A DNA stretch of 64,000 bases from Mycobacterium aquaticum (lineage in GTDB: Bacteria > Actinomycetota > Actinomycetes > Mycobacteriales > Mycobacteriaceae), in NCBI RefSeq assembly GCF_002086485.1, contig NZ_MVHF01000005.1, positions 62,001 to 126,000 of the forward strand, read 5' to 3'. Position 1 is the stretch's first letter. Each line of letters starts with the position of its first letter. The translations under genes and the position numbers were made by a program. Shown piece by piece: positions 11,741 through 20,450 of the stretch. Under the pieces are notes generated by a model. The model ran no database searches and was not told the origin of the DNA. It saw only the letters and a list, made by a program, of their open reading frames with translations.

Positions 11741-12801
11741 CCTTCGATCCGATCTTCGCGCCGATCGCACTGTTCGGTCTCGGCGCCCTGCTCATCGTCA
11801 TCCGCATGATCGCCTTGTATCGCGTGCTGGTCCGCACCGGGACCGGCCAGTACCGCAAGGTCGTGTTGCGGTGGGGCGGGCTGACGCTCGCAGTGCTCAT
11901 GCTGGTGTTCGCAGCGGCCCGGCCCGGATTCGATCTCAGCGACGACCACCCGGCCGAACAGCCCAAGGGCGCCTCAGCGGTCGACCCCAACCTCAATGTG
12001 TTCTTCGTCGTGGACCGCTCGGTGAACATGCGTGTGCAGGATTTCGGTGACCGGCAATCGCGGATGACCGGAGTTCGGGCGGACATCTCGTCGTTGATCA
12101 ACGAGTACCCGCGGGCCAGGTTCGGATTGATCGCCTTCGCGTCGAAAGCCGCCGTGGACTGGCCTCTTTCGGATGACGCCTGGAGCCTGCAGTCACTCGT
12201 GCACGGGCTGTCGCCCTACACGCTGGTGGCACCCGACGCCATGTACCAGGCCGACCCGACCGCGGCACGCGACGAACTGACCAAGCAGCTGGACGCGGCG
12301 GCCGGCCGATTCAAGGACTCCAAGAGCCTGGTCTTCTACTTCGGGTCGGGCGACGCGGGCAGCCGCGCCTCGTCGGCATCGTTCGACCCGCCCGACAAGG
12401 CTGTCAGCGGCGGTGCGGTACTGGGTTACGGCACGTCCGCCGGGGGCCCGGTGCCCCAGGGTTGGGTGGGAGCGACCAAGGTCTATCAGAACGATTCGGC
12501 CACCGGTGCGCCGCTGAACTCCACGCTCGATGAGGCGACGTTGAAGAAGGTTGCCGGAGAGCTCGGCGTCCCCTATTTTCACCGCGAGGCGGGCCAGTCC
12601 ATCACGGCCGTGCTGCCCGCGGTGGTTCCGGTTGCCGGGTCCGATGACGAGAACCCGTTGCACGCTTCGAAACTCGTAGAACGTAGGGAGCTGTACTGGC
12701 TGTTCACAATGCTGGCGGCCGTGCTGGTACTCGGCGAGATCGTCCTGACCATTCGGGAGTTCCGGCGTAACCGGATGTCGCGCAAGGACGTCACGTCATG
12801 A
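11737..12801 (+). CDS. VWA-domain membrane protein (BatA/BatB-like)
   Basis: A 354-residue protein. Two N-terminal helices (about 5-26 and 44-62) are followed by an extracytoplasmic-side VWA domain and a C-terminal helix (about 313-336) with a short basic tail. The metal-ion-dependent adhesion site is a variant, D93-R-S95-V-N97 (DxSxN instead of DxSxS), in NVFFVVDRSVNM. RFGLIAFASKAAVDWPL is the next family segment. The start at 11737 is chosen because its ATG overlaps the preceding stop. The protein is a probable client or partner of the MoxR ATPase, perhaps organising a complex at the membrane. The substrate is unknown. Confidence 0.86.
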   Translation: MTFDPIFAPIALFGLGALLIVIRMIALYRVLVRTGTGQYRKVVLRWGGLTLAVLMLVFAAARPGFDLSDDHPAEQPKGASAVDPNLNVFFVVDRSVNMRVQDFGDRQSRMTGVRADISSLINEYPRARFGLIAFASKAAVDWPLSDDAWSLQSLVHGLSPYTLVAPDAMYQADPTAARDELTKQLDAAAGRFKDSKSLVFYFGSGDAGSRASSASFDPPDKAVSGGAVLGYGTSAGGPVPQGWVGATKVYQNDSATGAPLNSTLDEATLKKVAGELGVPYFHREAGQSITAVLPAVVPVAGSDDENPLHASKLVERRELYWLFTMLAAVLVLGEIVLTIREFRRNRMSRKDVTS

Positions 12802-13880
12802 TGCTGATGAAGGAATCCGGCGCCGCGGTGCGTGCCGCGGCCCGTCGGGTGCTGACGCACTACCGCTCGGGACCGAACCGCTTGCGACTGCGGCGGCGTC
12901 TATATCTGTTGTCCGCCCCGGTCATCGTCGTGCTGCTGGTCGTTGCGGCGAAGCTGATCAGCGTGGTCGTGGCCGGCAACTGGGCGGCATCTGACTTCGA
13001 CCGTCACGACATCGATGCGCTGCGCGACGACATCTCGATCCTGGAGATGTTCAACGTCGTCGACCCGGCGAAGACATCGTTCGCCAGTGGCGACCCGATG
13101 GTTCTGGAAGGCCGGCTGACCGACGCCGAGGCGCGCTTCGGCGAATCGCTGTCGCGCACCGACCCTGCCGCGTCCTGCCCGGTGCGGGTGAACCTGGAGC
13201 TGGTGCAGGAAACCCTGGGGGACTTGGCCACCCGGGGCAACGACAAGCAGGCGGCCGAGCGCTGGTACAACGCCGCGATCGCCGTCGTCAACGAGGCACC
13301 GGCGCACTGTTTCGAGGGCAATGACGACGCCAACGCCGACCGCAAGGCCATCCGCGACCAGGCGCTGCCGCGGCTGCAGGAGAAACTGCGCAACCTGCAT
13401 CGTCCGCCGCCGCCGCCGTCCGCGCCGCCGCAAACCGTGACGCCGCAGCCCGCCCCGACCTCACTGACCCCGACCTCGGCACCGCCGCTGCCGGGATTGC
13501 CTGGCGCATCGCAGTCACCCTCGCCCACGCCGGGGGAGTCGGGCGCGCCCCCGTCACCGGGGCCGGGGCAGCCCGGTGACGGTCAGCAGAGCCCCGGTGC
13601 GGCGCCCCCGCCGGGACCGGGCCCGAACATGCCGACGCCGGAGACGCCGGAGCCCACGATGACGCCTGGTCCGCCGACGGGCAGCGGTGGTGACGCGCCG
13701 ATCGCCGGTCCGGACGGCGGCGGGCCCGATGCGCTCAACCCGGTCAGCCCCGACCGGCTGCCCAGCACCGGCAACAGCAGGGCGCCGGGGCAGCGGCTGG
13801 GCGACGGAAACCCTTTGGAGCGGCTCAAGATCCTGTTGGACAACGCCAATGCGCACGGCGGAAACCAGGAATCGCCGTGA
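12798..13880 (+). CDS. Membrane protein with TPR-like region and long Pro-rich tail (BatC-like position)
   Basis: A 360-residue protein. A basic N-terminus is followed by one membrane helix (about 36-59). Then comes an alpha-helical stretch (about 100-175) with repeat-like spacing such as GRLTDAEARFGESL and KQAAERWYNAAIAVV, suggestive of tetratricopeptide repeats. Residues about 195-340 are Pro/Gly/Ser/Thr-rich, typical of a flexible segment that may cross the cell wall. Bat operons usually end with a TPR protein, so its place supports that comparison. It starts with an ATG overlapping the VWA stop and ends the operon. The TPR call needs a profile search. Confidence 0.72.
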   Translation: MMLMKESGAAVRAAARRVLTHYRSGPNRLRLRRRLYLLSAPVIVVLLVVAAKLISVVVAGNWAASDFDRHDIDALRDDISILEMFNVVDPAKTSFASGDPMVLEGRLTDAEARFGESLSRTDPAASCPVRVNLELVQETLGDLATRGNDKQAAERWYNAAIAVVNEAPAHCFEGNDDANADRKAIRDQALPRLQEKLRNLHRPPPPPSAPPQTVTPQPAPTSLTPTSAPPLPGLPGASQSPSPTPGESGAPPSPGPGQPGDGQQSPGAAPPPGPGPNMPTPETPEPTMTPGPPTGSGGDAPIAGPDGGGPDALNPVSPDRLPSTGNSRAPGQRLGDGNPLERLKILLDNANAHGGNQESP

Positions 13881-14025
13881 GCGGGAGCCCGTGTGCTACC
13901 GCTTGCCCGCGCAGCCGGGAGTGCTCGACGCAGCGCTGATGCGCGGTTGCCGACGACTGCGCGCCTGACGTCAATTTTCCAGCTGACGCACAGTTTCCGG
14001 ATGGGTATCCCGAAGGAATCGCACA

Positions 14026-16791
14026 GTGCATAATCGCGATGTGCTGGCAAATCGGCTGGAGGAGTCGCGCGCGATCGGCGACTTCCTCACGTCGGCATGT
14101 TGGCCTTCGGCCCTGCTCCTGGAGGGCGAGGCCGGCATCGGAAAGACGACACTGTGGTCCTCGGCGATCGATCAGGCGCGGACGTTGGGAATTCGGGTGT
14201 TGTCGGCGCGCACCGCCGCGGCGGAGTCGGTGCTGGCGTACGTGTCCCTCGCCGATCTGTTGGGCGACGTCGACGTCGCCGAGTACGGGGATCTGGCCGA
14301 TCCGCAGCGAATCGCGATGGATCAGGTGCTGCTACGTGGCACCGAAGGCGGATGTGAGGCGACGGACCCGCGGGCGGTGGCGGCAGGTTTCTTGTCGGTG
14401 ATCGAGCGTCTGGCTGACGAGTCGTTGGTGTTGATCGCGATCGATGATCTGCAGTGGCTGGACACGTCGAGCCGAAAGGTCCTCTCCTACGCTGCCCGAC
14501 GCATGACCGGCCGGGTGGCGCTGCTCTGCACCGTGCGCACGGATCCGGAGAGCAGGGCCGCGGCATCGTGGCTCGAGTTGTCCAGGGCAGATGCGGTTGA
14601 CCGCATTTCGGTGGCTCCTTTGAGCATCGGCACGTTGTCCCGGGTGATATCCGAACGCCTCGGGCGCAATCTGCCACGCCCGACGATGGTGCGAATTCAT
14701 CAGATTTCGGGCGGAAATCCGTTCTACGCTCTGGAGCTGGCCCGGACGATCGACACGCAGGCCGCAGTGGTCGAGATGCCGTTGCCGGGCACGCTCGCGG
14801 AGTTGGTCCACGCTCGCATCCGCAATACCGCTGCCGGCACCCGAGAGGTACTGCTGGTGGTGGCGTGTGTCGCCGTACCGACCGTGGAACTCGTTGCTCG
14901 CATGCTCAATTCGGATGACGCGCGGGTCGTCGAGCTGTTGAAGGATGCGGAGTGTAAGGAGATCGTGGGGCTCGACGGTCAATGGATCCGCTTCACGCAT
15001 CCGTTGTTGGCGGCGGGGGTGTATGCGTCCGCGACCCCCGCACAGCGGCGCGCGATGCATCGCCGGTTGTCCGAGGTTGTCGAGGAGCCAGAACTGCGTG
15101 CCCGGCACCTCGCCCTCTCTGTGACACGGGCCGACGCGCACACACTTCAGGTCCTCGACTTCGCCGCGGAAAGAGCGCGCAACCGAGGAGCTCCGGCAGC
15201 TGCGGCCGAATTACTGGAGTTGGCAACGAAACTCGGCGGCGACACCCCCGAGCGCCGGATACGTCAGGCGAATGATCTGTTCAACGCCGGAGACGTCGAA
15301 CGGGCCAGGGCGTTGCTCAATCGGACGGTCGACGAAGAGGCTTCCAAACCTGTTCGCGTGCAGGCGTTCAGGCTGCTGGGCGCCATCGAGATACTCGATC
15401 GAAGTCACAGGGGGGCCGCGGCGCTGCTCAAGCGTGCGCTGGACGAGGCTGACGACGACCTCGCGTCGCGGGCGCAGATCTTGGTGCCGCTGTCGTTCGC
15501 CCTGTATCACTCGGGCGATCATCAGGCTGCGGCGTCCGGGTTCGACGATGCGGTCTCGTGCGCGACGCGGCTGGGGCGATCCGATCTGCTGAGCCAGGCG
15601 CTGAGTATGCGGACGCTGGTCAAATTCTGGCAGGGCAGCGGCGTCGACCAGGAAAGCCTCTCGCGCGCAACTGATCTGGACGACCGTCGGGCACCGGTCT
15701 CGGTGGTGTACCAGCCACGGATGCACAACGCGATGCTGTTGGCGTGCACGGGACACGTTGATGCGGCACACGATGAGTTCAACGCGATTCGGCGGCAATG
15801 CATCGAGAGCGGCGCGGAGAGCGACTACACCTTTGTGGCTTTCCACGCCGCGCTCAACGACATTTGGCGCGGGGATGTCGCCGCGGCGACGTTACTGGCC
15901 GACGACGTCGTGGAACGGGCTCCTCAACTCGGGGGCACTCACGTCGTCGTTTCACTGATCATGCGAGCTCACTGTGCCGCGTACGCCGGCCGTGAACTCG
16001 AGGCCCGGAGCGATTCCGGCGAGGCCATGGCGACGGTTTGGCGGTGTGAGTCCAGCTTTTTGAGCAGCTGGGCGCTCACCGTGCGGGGCTTCCTTGAGGT
16101 ATCGCTGGGCAATTTCGAGGCGGCTCTGGAGGCGCTCGAGCCCCTTCTGTCCAACTTCCGGGAGGCGCGCCAGGCGACGGAGATCCACGTCGCCGCGTGG
16201 GTGCCCGATGCCGTCGAGGCGATGATAGGACTGGACCGACTGACCGAAGCGGAGCCGTTGATCGACGCCTTGGAGGAAAACGGCCGTCGTCTTGACCGCC
16301 CTTGGATGCTGGCGGTCGGTGGCCGGTGCCGGGCGTTGTTGTTGGCCGCCCAGGGCGAGCCCGATCGGGCCGTCGTCGTGGCGCAGCAGGCGCTGGCCGA
16401 ACATGACAGGCTGCCAATGCCTTTCGACCGTGCGCGCACCCAGTTGGTGCTGGGGCAGTTGCAGCGTCGTCAACGGCGTCGGCGCGTCGCAGTCGAGACC
16501 CTTGCGCAGGCCCTGGCAACGTTCGAGGCGCTCGGCACGCCGCTGTGGGCCGCGCAGGCTCGTCAAGCCACCGGCCGTGTCGATCTACGCCCGGCCCGGG
16601 ACAACGAACTGACCGACGCCGAACGCCGTATCGCCGAGTTGGTGGCGTCGGGCATGAGTAACCGGGAAGTGGCAGCCAAGCTGTTCGTCAGCGCCAAGAC
16701 GGTGGAGGTCCACCTGTCCCGGATCTACCGGAAGTTGGGTATCCGGTCGCGCTCAGAATTGGGCTGGCGCATCGCCCGCCCGGTGCCGTAA
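14026..16791 (+). CDS. LAL-type LuxR-family transcriptional regulator with AAA/NB-ARC-like ATPase
   Basis: A 921-residue regulator. Near the N-terminus is an ATPase module with Walker A GEAGIGKT (residues 34-41) and Walker B in VLIAIDDLQWLD. A long helical TPR-like middle region follows (about 330-850). The C-terminus (about 862-921) is a LuxR/GerE DNA-binding helix-turn-helix, LTDAERRIAELVASGMSNRE then KTVEVHLSRIYRKLGIRS. This order is that of large ATP-binding LuxR regulators (MalT-like). It has its own GTG start with a GAAGGA ribosome-binding site, about 145 bases after the MoxR operon. The inducer is unknown. It could control the neighbouring operon, but nothing in the sequence proves it. 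Confidence 0.92.
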   Translation: MHNRDVLANRLEESRAIGDFLTSACWPSALLLEGEAGIGKTTLWSSAIDQARTLGIRVLSARTAAAESVLAYVSLADLLGDVDVAEYGDLADPQRIAMDQVLLRGTEGGCEATDPRAVAAGFLSVIERLADESLVLIAIDDLQWLDTSSRKVLSYAARRMTGRVALLCTVRTDPESRAAASWLELSRADAVDRISVAPLSIGTLSRVISERLGRNLPRPTMVRIHQISGGNPFYALELARTIDTQAAVVEMPLPGTLAELVHARIRNTAAGTREVLLVVACVAVPTVELVARMLNSDDARVVELLKDAECKEIVGLDGQWIRFTHPLLAAGVYASATPAQRRAMHRRLSEVVEEPELRARHLALSVTRADAHTLQVLDFAAERARNRGAPAAAAELLELATKLGGDTPERRIRQANDLFNAGDVERARALLNRTVDEEASKPVRVQAFRLLGAIEILDRSHRGAAALLKRALDEADDDLASRAQILVPLSFALYHSGDHQAAASGFDDAVSCATRLGRSDLLSQALSMRTLVKFWQGSGVDQESLSRATDLDDRRAPVSVVYQPRMHNAMLLACTGHVDAAHDEFNAIRRQCIESGAESDYTFVAFHAALNDIWRGDVAAATLLADDVVERAPQLGGTHVVVSLIMRAHCAAYAGRELEARSDSGEAMATVWRCESSFLSSWALTVRGFLEVSLGNFEAALEALEPLLSNFREARQATEIHVAAWVPDAVEAMIGLDRLTEAEPLIDALEENGRRLDRPWMLAVGGRCRALLLAAQGEPDRAVVVAQQALAEHDRLPMPFDRARTQLVLGQLQRRQRRRRVAVETLAQALATFEALGTPLWAAQARQATGRVDLRPARDNELTDAERRIAELVASGMSNREVAAKLFVSAKTVEVHLSRIYRKLGIRSRSELGWRIARPVP

Positions 16792-16838
16792 CGGCGCCCA
16801 TCGGTCCGGTCTTGGCCCGCTCTGCCGCATAGGGTGAC

Positions 16839-17150
16839 TCACGCCGGACTGAGGAACTCCACGTCGGCAGCTGCGCTGACGCGCTGCGCCGGAATCCCGG
16901 CCTGCTCGCAGGTTCTGGTGACGATGTCAGCGGAGCCGGCCACGAAGATACCGAAGGCCACCTCGTCATCGGGTACGGCGATCACGGCGGATACCCGGAT
17001 GGGAGATTTGTCCGTCGACAGCGACGTCGCGGTGGCATCGAGGGTCTCGGCTGCCAGCGCGAGCGTCGCGCCGAGAAATTTCGGGCTGTACCACTCAACG
17101 AGATAGCAGGGTTCCGCGGGACGCATCAGCTGACTGTATGGCGTCGGCAT
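16839..17150 (-). CDS. Small conserved protein, possibly DUF4242-like ferredoxin-fold
   Basis: A 103-residue protein. The centre reads AVIAVPDDEVAFGIFVAGSA, followed by TRTCEQAGIPAQRVSAA. Together these resemble the DUF4242/SCO4226-type small alpha-beta proteins in which a secondary-structure pattern of strand, helix, strand ends in a helix with an AGxPAxRV motif. The opening CYLVEWYSP matches the first strand of such proteins. It has no signal peptide. It is convergent with the LuxR gene and divergent from the lipoprotein gene. The family assignment is tentative, and I know of no function for it. Confidence 0.6.
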   Translation of the reverse strand: MPTPYSQLMRPAEPCYLVEWYSPKFLGATLALAAETLDATATSLSTDKSPIRVSAVIAVPDDEVAFGIFVAGSADIVTRTCEQAGIPAQRVSAAADVEFLSPA

Positions 17151-17163
17151 TCGCAGAGCTATA

Positions 17164-17245
17164 AGGGCTTTCCCTATCCTTGCGGCTTCTGTCTGCCCAG
17201 AGTCCGGGAGGTCGATGCGCCCGCCAGATCTTTAGGGACTTCCCT
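17164..17245. promoter_or_regulatory. Two AGGG-N4-CCCT palindromes in a divergent intergenic region
   Basis: AGGGCTTTCCCT occurs at 17164-17175 and AGGGACTTCCCT at 17234-17245, 70 bp apart start to start. Both are embedded in similar flanks (TATAAGGG on the left of the first; CCCTTATA on the right of the second). They lie between the divergent small protein (start 17150) and the lipoprotein (start 17321) and look like a pair of operator sites for an unknown regulator. Confidence 0.45.
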
Positions 17246-17320
17246 TATATCCGTGGCGCTGCCGACCGCTTACCGTCGATCTCACCACCGCCGACCGCGA
17301 CGAAACCGAAAGGCGCAGTG

Positions 17321-17788
17321 ATGATATTTGCCACCACAAGCAAACTGGTCTGCGCCGCAGCAGCGGTCACCGCGCTGCTGTGTGCTGGGTGTGGCGCAGC
17401 CGGCGACAGCGCAGAGCCGAGCGCGGGCGCGGCAGGAGGGGGCTCCGCAGCCGCAAGCGCACCCGGCGGCAGCAGCGTCAGCGACTTCTGCACCCTCGAT
17501 GCGAAGCTGGTTGCGCGCAAACTCCGGGACCTCAACTCGGCCTTCGGAAGTGGTGCAGCCGACCAGAACCAGATCGTCGATGACTTGCTCAAAGACGCGC
17601 CGGTCACGCAGAGCGAGCTCGTCGCTGCGGCACCGGCAGAGCCTCGCCGCTTTCTCGAAGACCTCGCCGACCCCGACAAACTTGACGCGATGGTAGACAA
17701 CATGAAGGCGCTGAACGACTGGGCGATTCAGAACTGCGATGCCAAGTATCGCCCACTGTTCGAAGCGCAGGCGAAGTACGTCGGCTGA
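17321..17788 (+). CDS. Secreted lipoprotein of unknown function
   Basis: A 155-residue protein with a lipoprotein signal peptide: a short basic start, a hydrophobic stretch, and a lipobox LCAGC placing the lipid-bearing cysteine at about residue 23. A Gly/Ala/Ser-rich linker follows. The mature part is mostly helical (FCTLDAKLVARKLRDLNSAF, DLADPDKLDAMVDNMKALND) with cysteines in SDFCTL and IQNCDAKY that could form a disulfide. The start at 17321 follows GAAAGG seven bases upstream; earlier in-frame starts would put the signal peptide internally. It is probably exported and anchored at the outer face of the membrane. I do not recognise the family. Confidence 0.8.
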   Translation: MIFATTSKLVCAAAAVTALLCAGCGAAGDSAEPSAGAAGGGSAAASAPGGSSVSDFCTLDAKLVARKLRDLNSAFGSGAADQNQIVDDLLKDAPVTQSELVAAAPAEPRRFLEDLADPDKLDAMVDNMKALNDWAIQNCDAKYRPLFEAQAKYVG

Positions 17789-17804
17789 GACAGGGTCTGT
17801 GTCG

Positions 17805-18464
17805 TTACCGCAGAATCGTCGCGACGATCCCCGCCAGGTAGCCCAACCGGGCGACCTCCGACGGACGGAACCCGGGGCCGCCCGGGCGGCCAAGCAGCAC
17901 GGCCGTGTCGTGGTCGCCCAATGGTGCGGCAGCCAGGGTGGTGTCCATGTCCCGCCACAGCTGCGGTACCCAGTCCGCGGTGCCGTTCAGCGTCTGGGCG
18001 GTTTGCAGCGGCAGCCACGGTGCCGACGGGAGAGGGGTTTCGGGTGCCCCGTGACTGCCGGCCAGTCGCTCGACTCCCGTTGCGGTCGCCCGCAGCACCG
18101 TGCACCAACCGACGCGCAGTACGGGGGCCGCTTCCTCGGCAAGGACCTGAAGCCGGGCCTCGCGTCCGGTGGCGGCCGCGACGTGGTCGATCAGTTCGAG
18201 CTCGCGGTGCGCTTCCAACAGACCGGTGTGCGGCCGGATGCTGTCGACGTAGACACCGGTCAAGTTCTCCGCCGCGGTGATGAGGGTGTCGGGCATGGAC
18301 CCGGCGGGCAGTTCGACCACCAGATCGTCGATCGCGAATCCCGCGCTGCGCTCGACGACGTCGAGCGACAAGATGTCAGCACCTACGGAACCCAGCGCGA
18401 CCGCCAGAGAACCGAGGCGGCCCGGACGATCCTCCAGCTGGACCCGCAGCAGATAGGAAGGCAC
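17805..18464 (-). CDS. ACT-domain protein (Rv3013-like)
   Basis: A 219-residue protein whose first 70 residues form an ACT domain: SYLLRVQLEDRPGRLGSLAV, then GADILSLDVVER and the FAIDDLVVEL strand. ACT domains usually bind amino acids. The remainder, ending PSEVARLGYLAGIVATILR, is characteristic of the mycobacterial protein I recall as Rv3013, of nearly the same length. The GTG at 18464 is chosen because it aligns with that protein's start; a longer frame exists but begins with low-complexity sequence. It is divergent from gatC. It may sense an amino acid, but the target is unknown. Confidence 0.85.
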   Translation of the reverse strand: MPSYLLRVQLEDRPGRLGSLAVALGSVGADILSLDVVERSAGFAIDDLVVELPAGSMPDTLITAAENLTGVYVDSIRPHTGLLEAHRELELIDHVAAATGREARLQVLAEEAAPVLRVGWCTVLRATATGVERLAGSHGAPETPLPSAPWLPLQTAQTLNGTADWVPQLWRDMDTTLAAAPLGDHDTAVLLGRPGGPGFRPSEVARLGYLAGIVATILR

Positions 18465-18563
18465 GCGCAACACTGTTGCACAACGCCGCGGCACGGGCAT
18501 ACCGAGCGCATGGCCCGCAGCGGCTTCGCTCCTGCCCGCTGCCACGCGGTTCGGTGCAGTGAC

Positions 18564-18569
18564 TAGGCT
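18564..18569 (+). promoter_or_regulatory. Putative -10 box of gatC
   Basis: TAGGCT lies eight bases before the gatC GTG. There is no ribosome-binding site between them, so gatC may be leaderless. The same TAGGCT box six bases before the start occurs at serA in this window. Confidence 0.45.
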
Positions 18570-18577
18570 GCTTTGTC

Positions 18578-18877
18578 GTGTCGCAGATCTCCCGAGACGA
18601 GGTTGCCCACCTGGCGCATCTGGCCCGGCTGGCGCTGACCGATGACGAGTTGGACAGTTTCGCCGGCCAACTCGACGCCATCCTTGCTCACGTCGGACGG
18701 ATCCAGTCCGTCGACGTCACCGGCGTCGAGGCCACCGACAACCCACTCAAAGACGTCAACGTCACGCGGCCCGACGTCGTCGAGCCGTGCCTGACCCAGG
18801 ACGAGGCGCTGGCCGCGGCGCCCAAGGCGGAGGACGGGCGGTTCGCGGTGCCGCGCATCCTGGGAGAAGAAGAATGA
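18578..18877 (+). CDS. gatC: Aspartyl/glutamyl-tRNA amidotransferase subunit C
   Basis: A 99-residue subunit C of the GatCAB complex, which converts Glu-tRNA(Gln) and Asp-tRNA(Asn) to Gln-tRNA and Asn-tRNA. It wraps around GatA and stabilises the complex. The sequence [20 protein letters not shown], the middle [20 protein letters not shown] and the tail [14 protein letters not shown] are all typical. It starts at a GTG. Its stop overlaps the gatA ATG (ATGA), so the two are translationally coupled. gatB lies about 2.5 kb downstream, separated by pfkA and two other genes, as in mycobacteria generally. Confidence 0.95.
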   Translation: MSQISRDEVAHLAHLARLALTDDELDSFAGQLDAILAHVGRIQSVDVTGVEATDNPLKDVNVTRPDVVEPCLTQDEALAAAPKAEDGRFAVPRILGEEE

Positions 18878-20355
18878 CCGATCTCACACGCTATGACGCA
18901 GCGACCCTCGGCGCCCAGATCGCCGCGGGCGAGGTCACCTCCACCGAGGTGACCCAGGCGCACCTGGACCAGATCGCCGCCACCGATGAGCGCTTCCATG
19001 CGTTCCTGCACGTCGGCGCCGAGCAGGCGTTGGCGGCGGCCGGCGAGGTCGACCGCAAGGTCGCCGCAGGCGAGACGCTGCCGTCGCCGCTGGCCGGGGT
19101 GCCATTGGCGCTCAAGGACGTCTTCACCACCATCGACGCGCCGACCACGGCAGGGTCGAAGATCCTGGAGGGCTGGCGCTCCCCGTACGACGCGACGGTG
19201 ACCACCAAGCTGCGCGCGGCCGGCATCCCGATCCTGGGCAAGACCAACATGGACGAGTTCGCGATGGGCAGCTCGACCGAGAACTCCGCGTACGGCCCGA
19301 CCCGCAACCCGTGGAACACCGACCGGGTGCCCGGCGGCTCCGGTGGTGGCAGTGCGGCGGCGCTGGCGGCGTTCCAGGCGCCGCTGGCCATCGGTACCGA
19401 CACCGGCGGGTCGATCCGGCAGCCGGCGGCGCTGACGGCGACCGTCGGTGTCAAACCCACCTACGGCACGGTCAGTCGTTACGGGCTGATCGCCTGTGCG
19501 TCGTCGCTGGACCAGGGCGGCCCGTGTGCGCGCACGGTGCTCGACACAGCACTGCTACACGAGGTGATCGCGGGACACGATCCTCATGACTCGACGTCGG
19601 TCGACGTGCCCGTGCCCGACGTGGTGGGTGCGGCCAAGGCCGGCGCACAGGGTGACCTCAAGGGTGTTCGGGTCGGTGTGGTCAAGCAGCTGCGCGGTGA
19701 GGGCTATCAGCCCGGCGTGCTCGCGTCGTTCAACGCGGCCGTCGAACAGATCACCGCGCTCGGCGCGGAGGTCACCGAGGTGGACTGCCCCAACTTCGAC
19801 CATGCGATGGCGGCCTACTACCTGATCCTGCCTTCGGAGGTGTCCAGCAACCTGGCACGCTTCGACGCCATGAGGTACGGCCTGCGGGTCGGCGACGACG
19901 GCACACACAGCGCCGAAGAGGTGATGGCGCTGACCCGGGCGGCCGGCTTCGGCCCGGAAGTCAAGCGCCGCATCATGATCGGCACCTACGCACTGTCGGC
20001 CGGGTATTACGACGCGTACTACAACCAGGCCCAGAAGGTGCGGACGCTGATCGCCCGCGATCTGGAACGCGCCTACGAATCGGTCGACGTTCTGGTCACC
20101 CCGACGACTCCTACCACCGCCTTCGGCATCGGGGAGAAGGTCGACGATCCGCTGGCGATGTACCTGTTCGACCTGTGCACCCTGCCGCTGAACCTGGCCG
20201 GGCACTGCGGCATGTCGGTTCCGTCGGGGCTCTCGCCCGACGACGGCCTGCCGGTCGGCCTGCAGATCATGGCCCCGGCTCTGGCCGATGACCGGCTCTA
20301 CCGGGTCGGAGCTGCCTACGAAGCGGCTCGCGGTCCGATGCCGAGCGCGCTGTAG
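18874..20355 (+). CDS. gatA: Aspartyl/glutamyl-tRNA amidotransferase subunit A
   Basis: A 493-residue amidase-signature enzyme that releases ammonia from glutamine for the GatCAB transamidation. The Ser-cisSer-Lys catalytic triad is visible: Lys81 in PLALKDVF, Ser156 in [11 protein letters not shown] and Ser180 in GTDTGGSIR. The C-terminal region [19 protein letters not shown] is also conserved. The ATG at 18874 overlaps the gatC stop and is chosen over a longer upstream frame for that reason. The presence of gatCAB beside gltX further along agrees with Gln-tRNA being made indirectly in this organism. Confidence 0.97.
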   Translation: MTDLTRYDAATLGAQIAAGEVTSTEVTQAHLDQIAATDERFHAFLHVGAEQALAAAGEVDRKVAAGETLPSPLAGVPLALKDVFTTIDAPTTAGSKILEGWRSPYDATVTTKLRAAGIPILGKTNMDEFAMGSSTENSAYGPTRNPWNTDRVPGGSGGGSAAALAAFQAPLAIGTDTGGSIRQPAALTATVGVKPTYGTVSRYGLIACASSLDQGGPCARTVLDTALLHEVIAGHDPHDSTSVDVPVPDVVGAAKAGAQGDLKGVRVGVVKQLRGEGYQPGVLASFNAAVEQITALGAEVTEVDCPNFDHAMAAYYLILPSEVSSNLARFDAMRYGLRVGDDGTHSAEEVMALTRAAGFGPEVKRRIMIGTYALSAGYYDAYYNQAQKVRTLIARDLERAYESVDVLVTPTTPTTAFGIGEKVDDPLAMYLFDLCTLPLNLAGHCGMSVPSGLSPDDGLPVGLQIMAPALADDRLYRVGAAYEAARGPMPSAL

Positions 20356-20382
20356 GCGCCGGGAGACCTGCCGTTTTAACCC

Positions 20383-20413
20383 TTGCCCGGCAGGCCAGTG
20401 GCCCGCCGGGCAA
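20383..20413. terminator. Strong stem-loop between gatA and pfkA
   Basis: TTGCCCGGC (20383-20391) pairs with GCCGGGCAA (20405-20413). Inside, GGCC (20393-20396) pairs with GGCC (20400-20403) around AGT, giving a 13-bp stem with one mismatch. No U-tract follows on the plus strand. It may end gatA transcripts or insulate the pfkA promoter. Confidence 0.5.
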
Positions 20414-20423
20414 GATAGAACAC

Positions 20424-20450
20424 ATGCGCACACGAGGAGCAACTGACTGA
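20424..20450 (+). CDS. Possible 8-codon upstream ORF overlapping the pfkA start
   Basis: ATG at 20424 opens an eight-codon frame (MRTRGATD) that ends with TGA at 20448-20450, overlapping the pfkA ATG at 20450 as TGATG. The mini-frame also contains the GAGGAG ribosome-binding site of pfkA. Translation of it could deliver ribosomes to pfkA. It may equally be chance in a short leader. Confidence 0.35.
   Translation: MRTRGATD

Noticed and set aside
18467..18479. GCAACACTGTTGC palindrome next to the ACT-protein start, considered as a further ArsR site
   Set aside because: It has a 3-base spacer instead of the 6-base one in the two sites at 1858 and 1904, and lies 16 kb away from the regulator; similarity is limited to the GCAAC arm.
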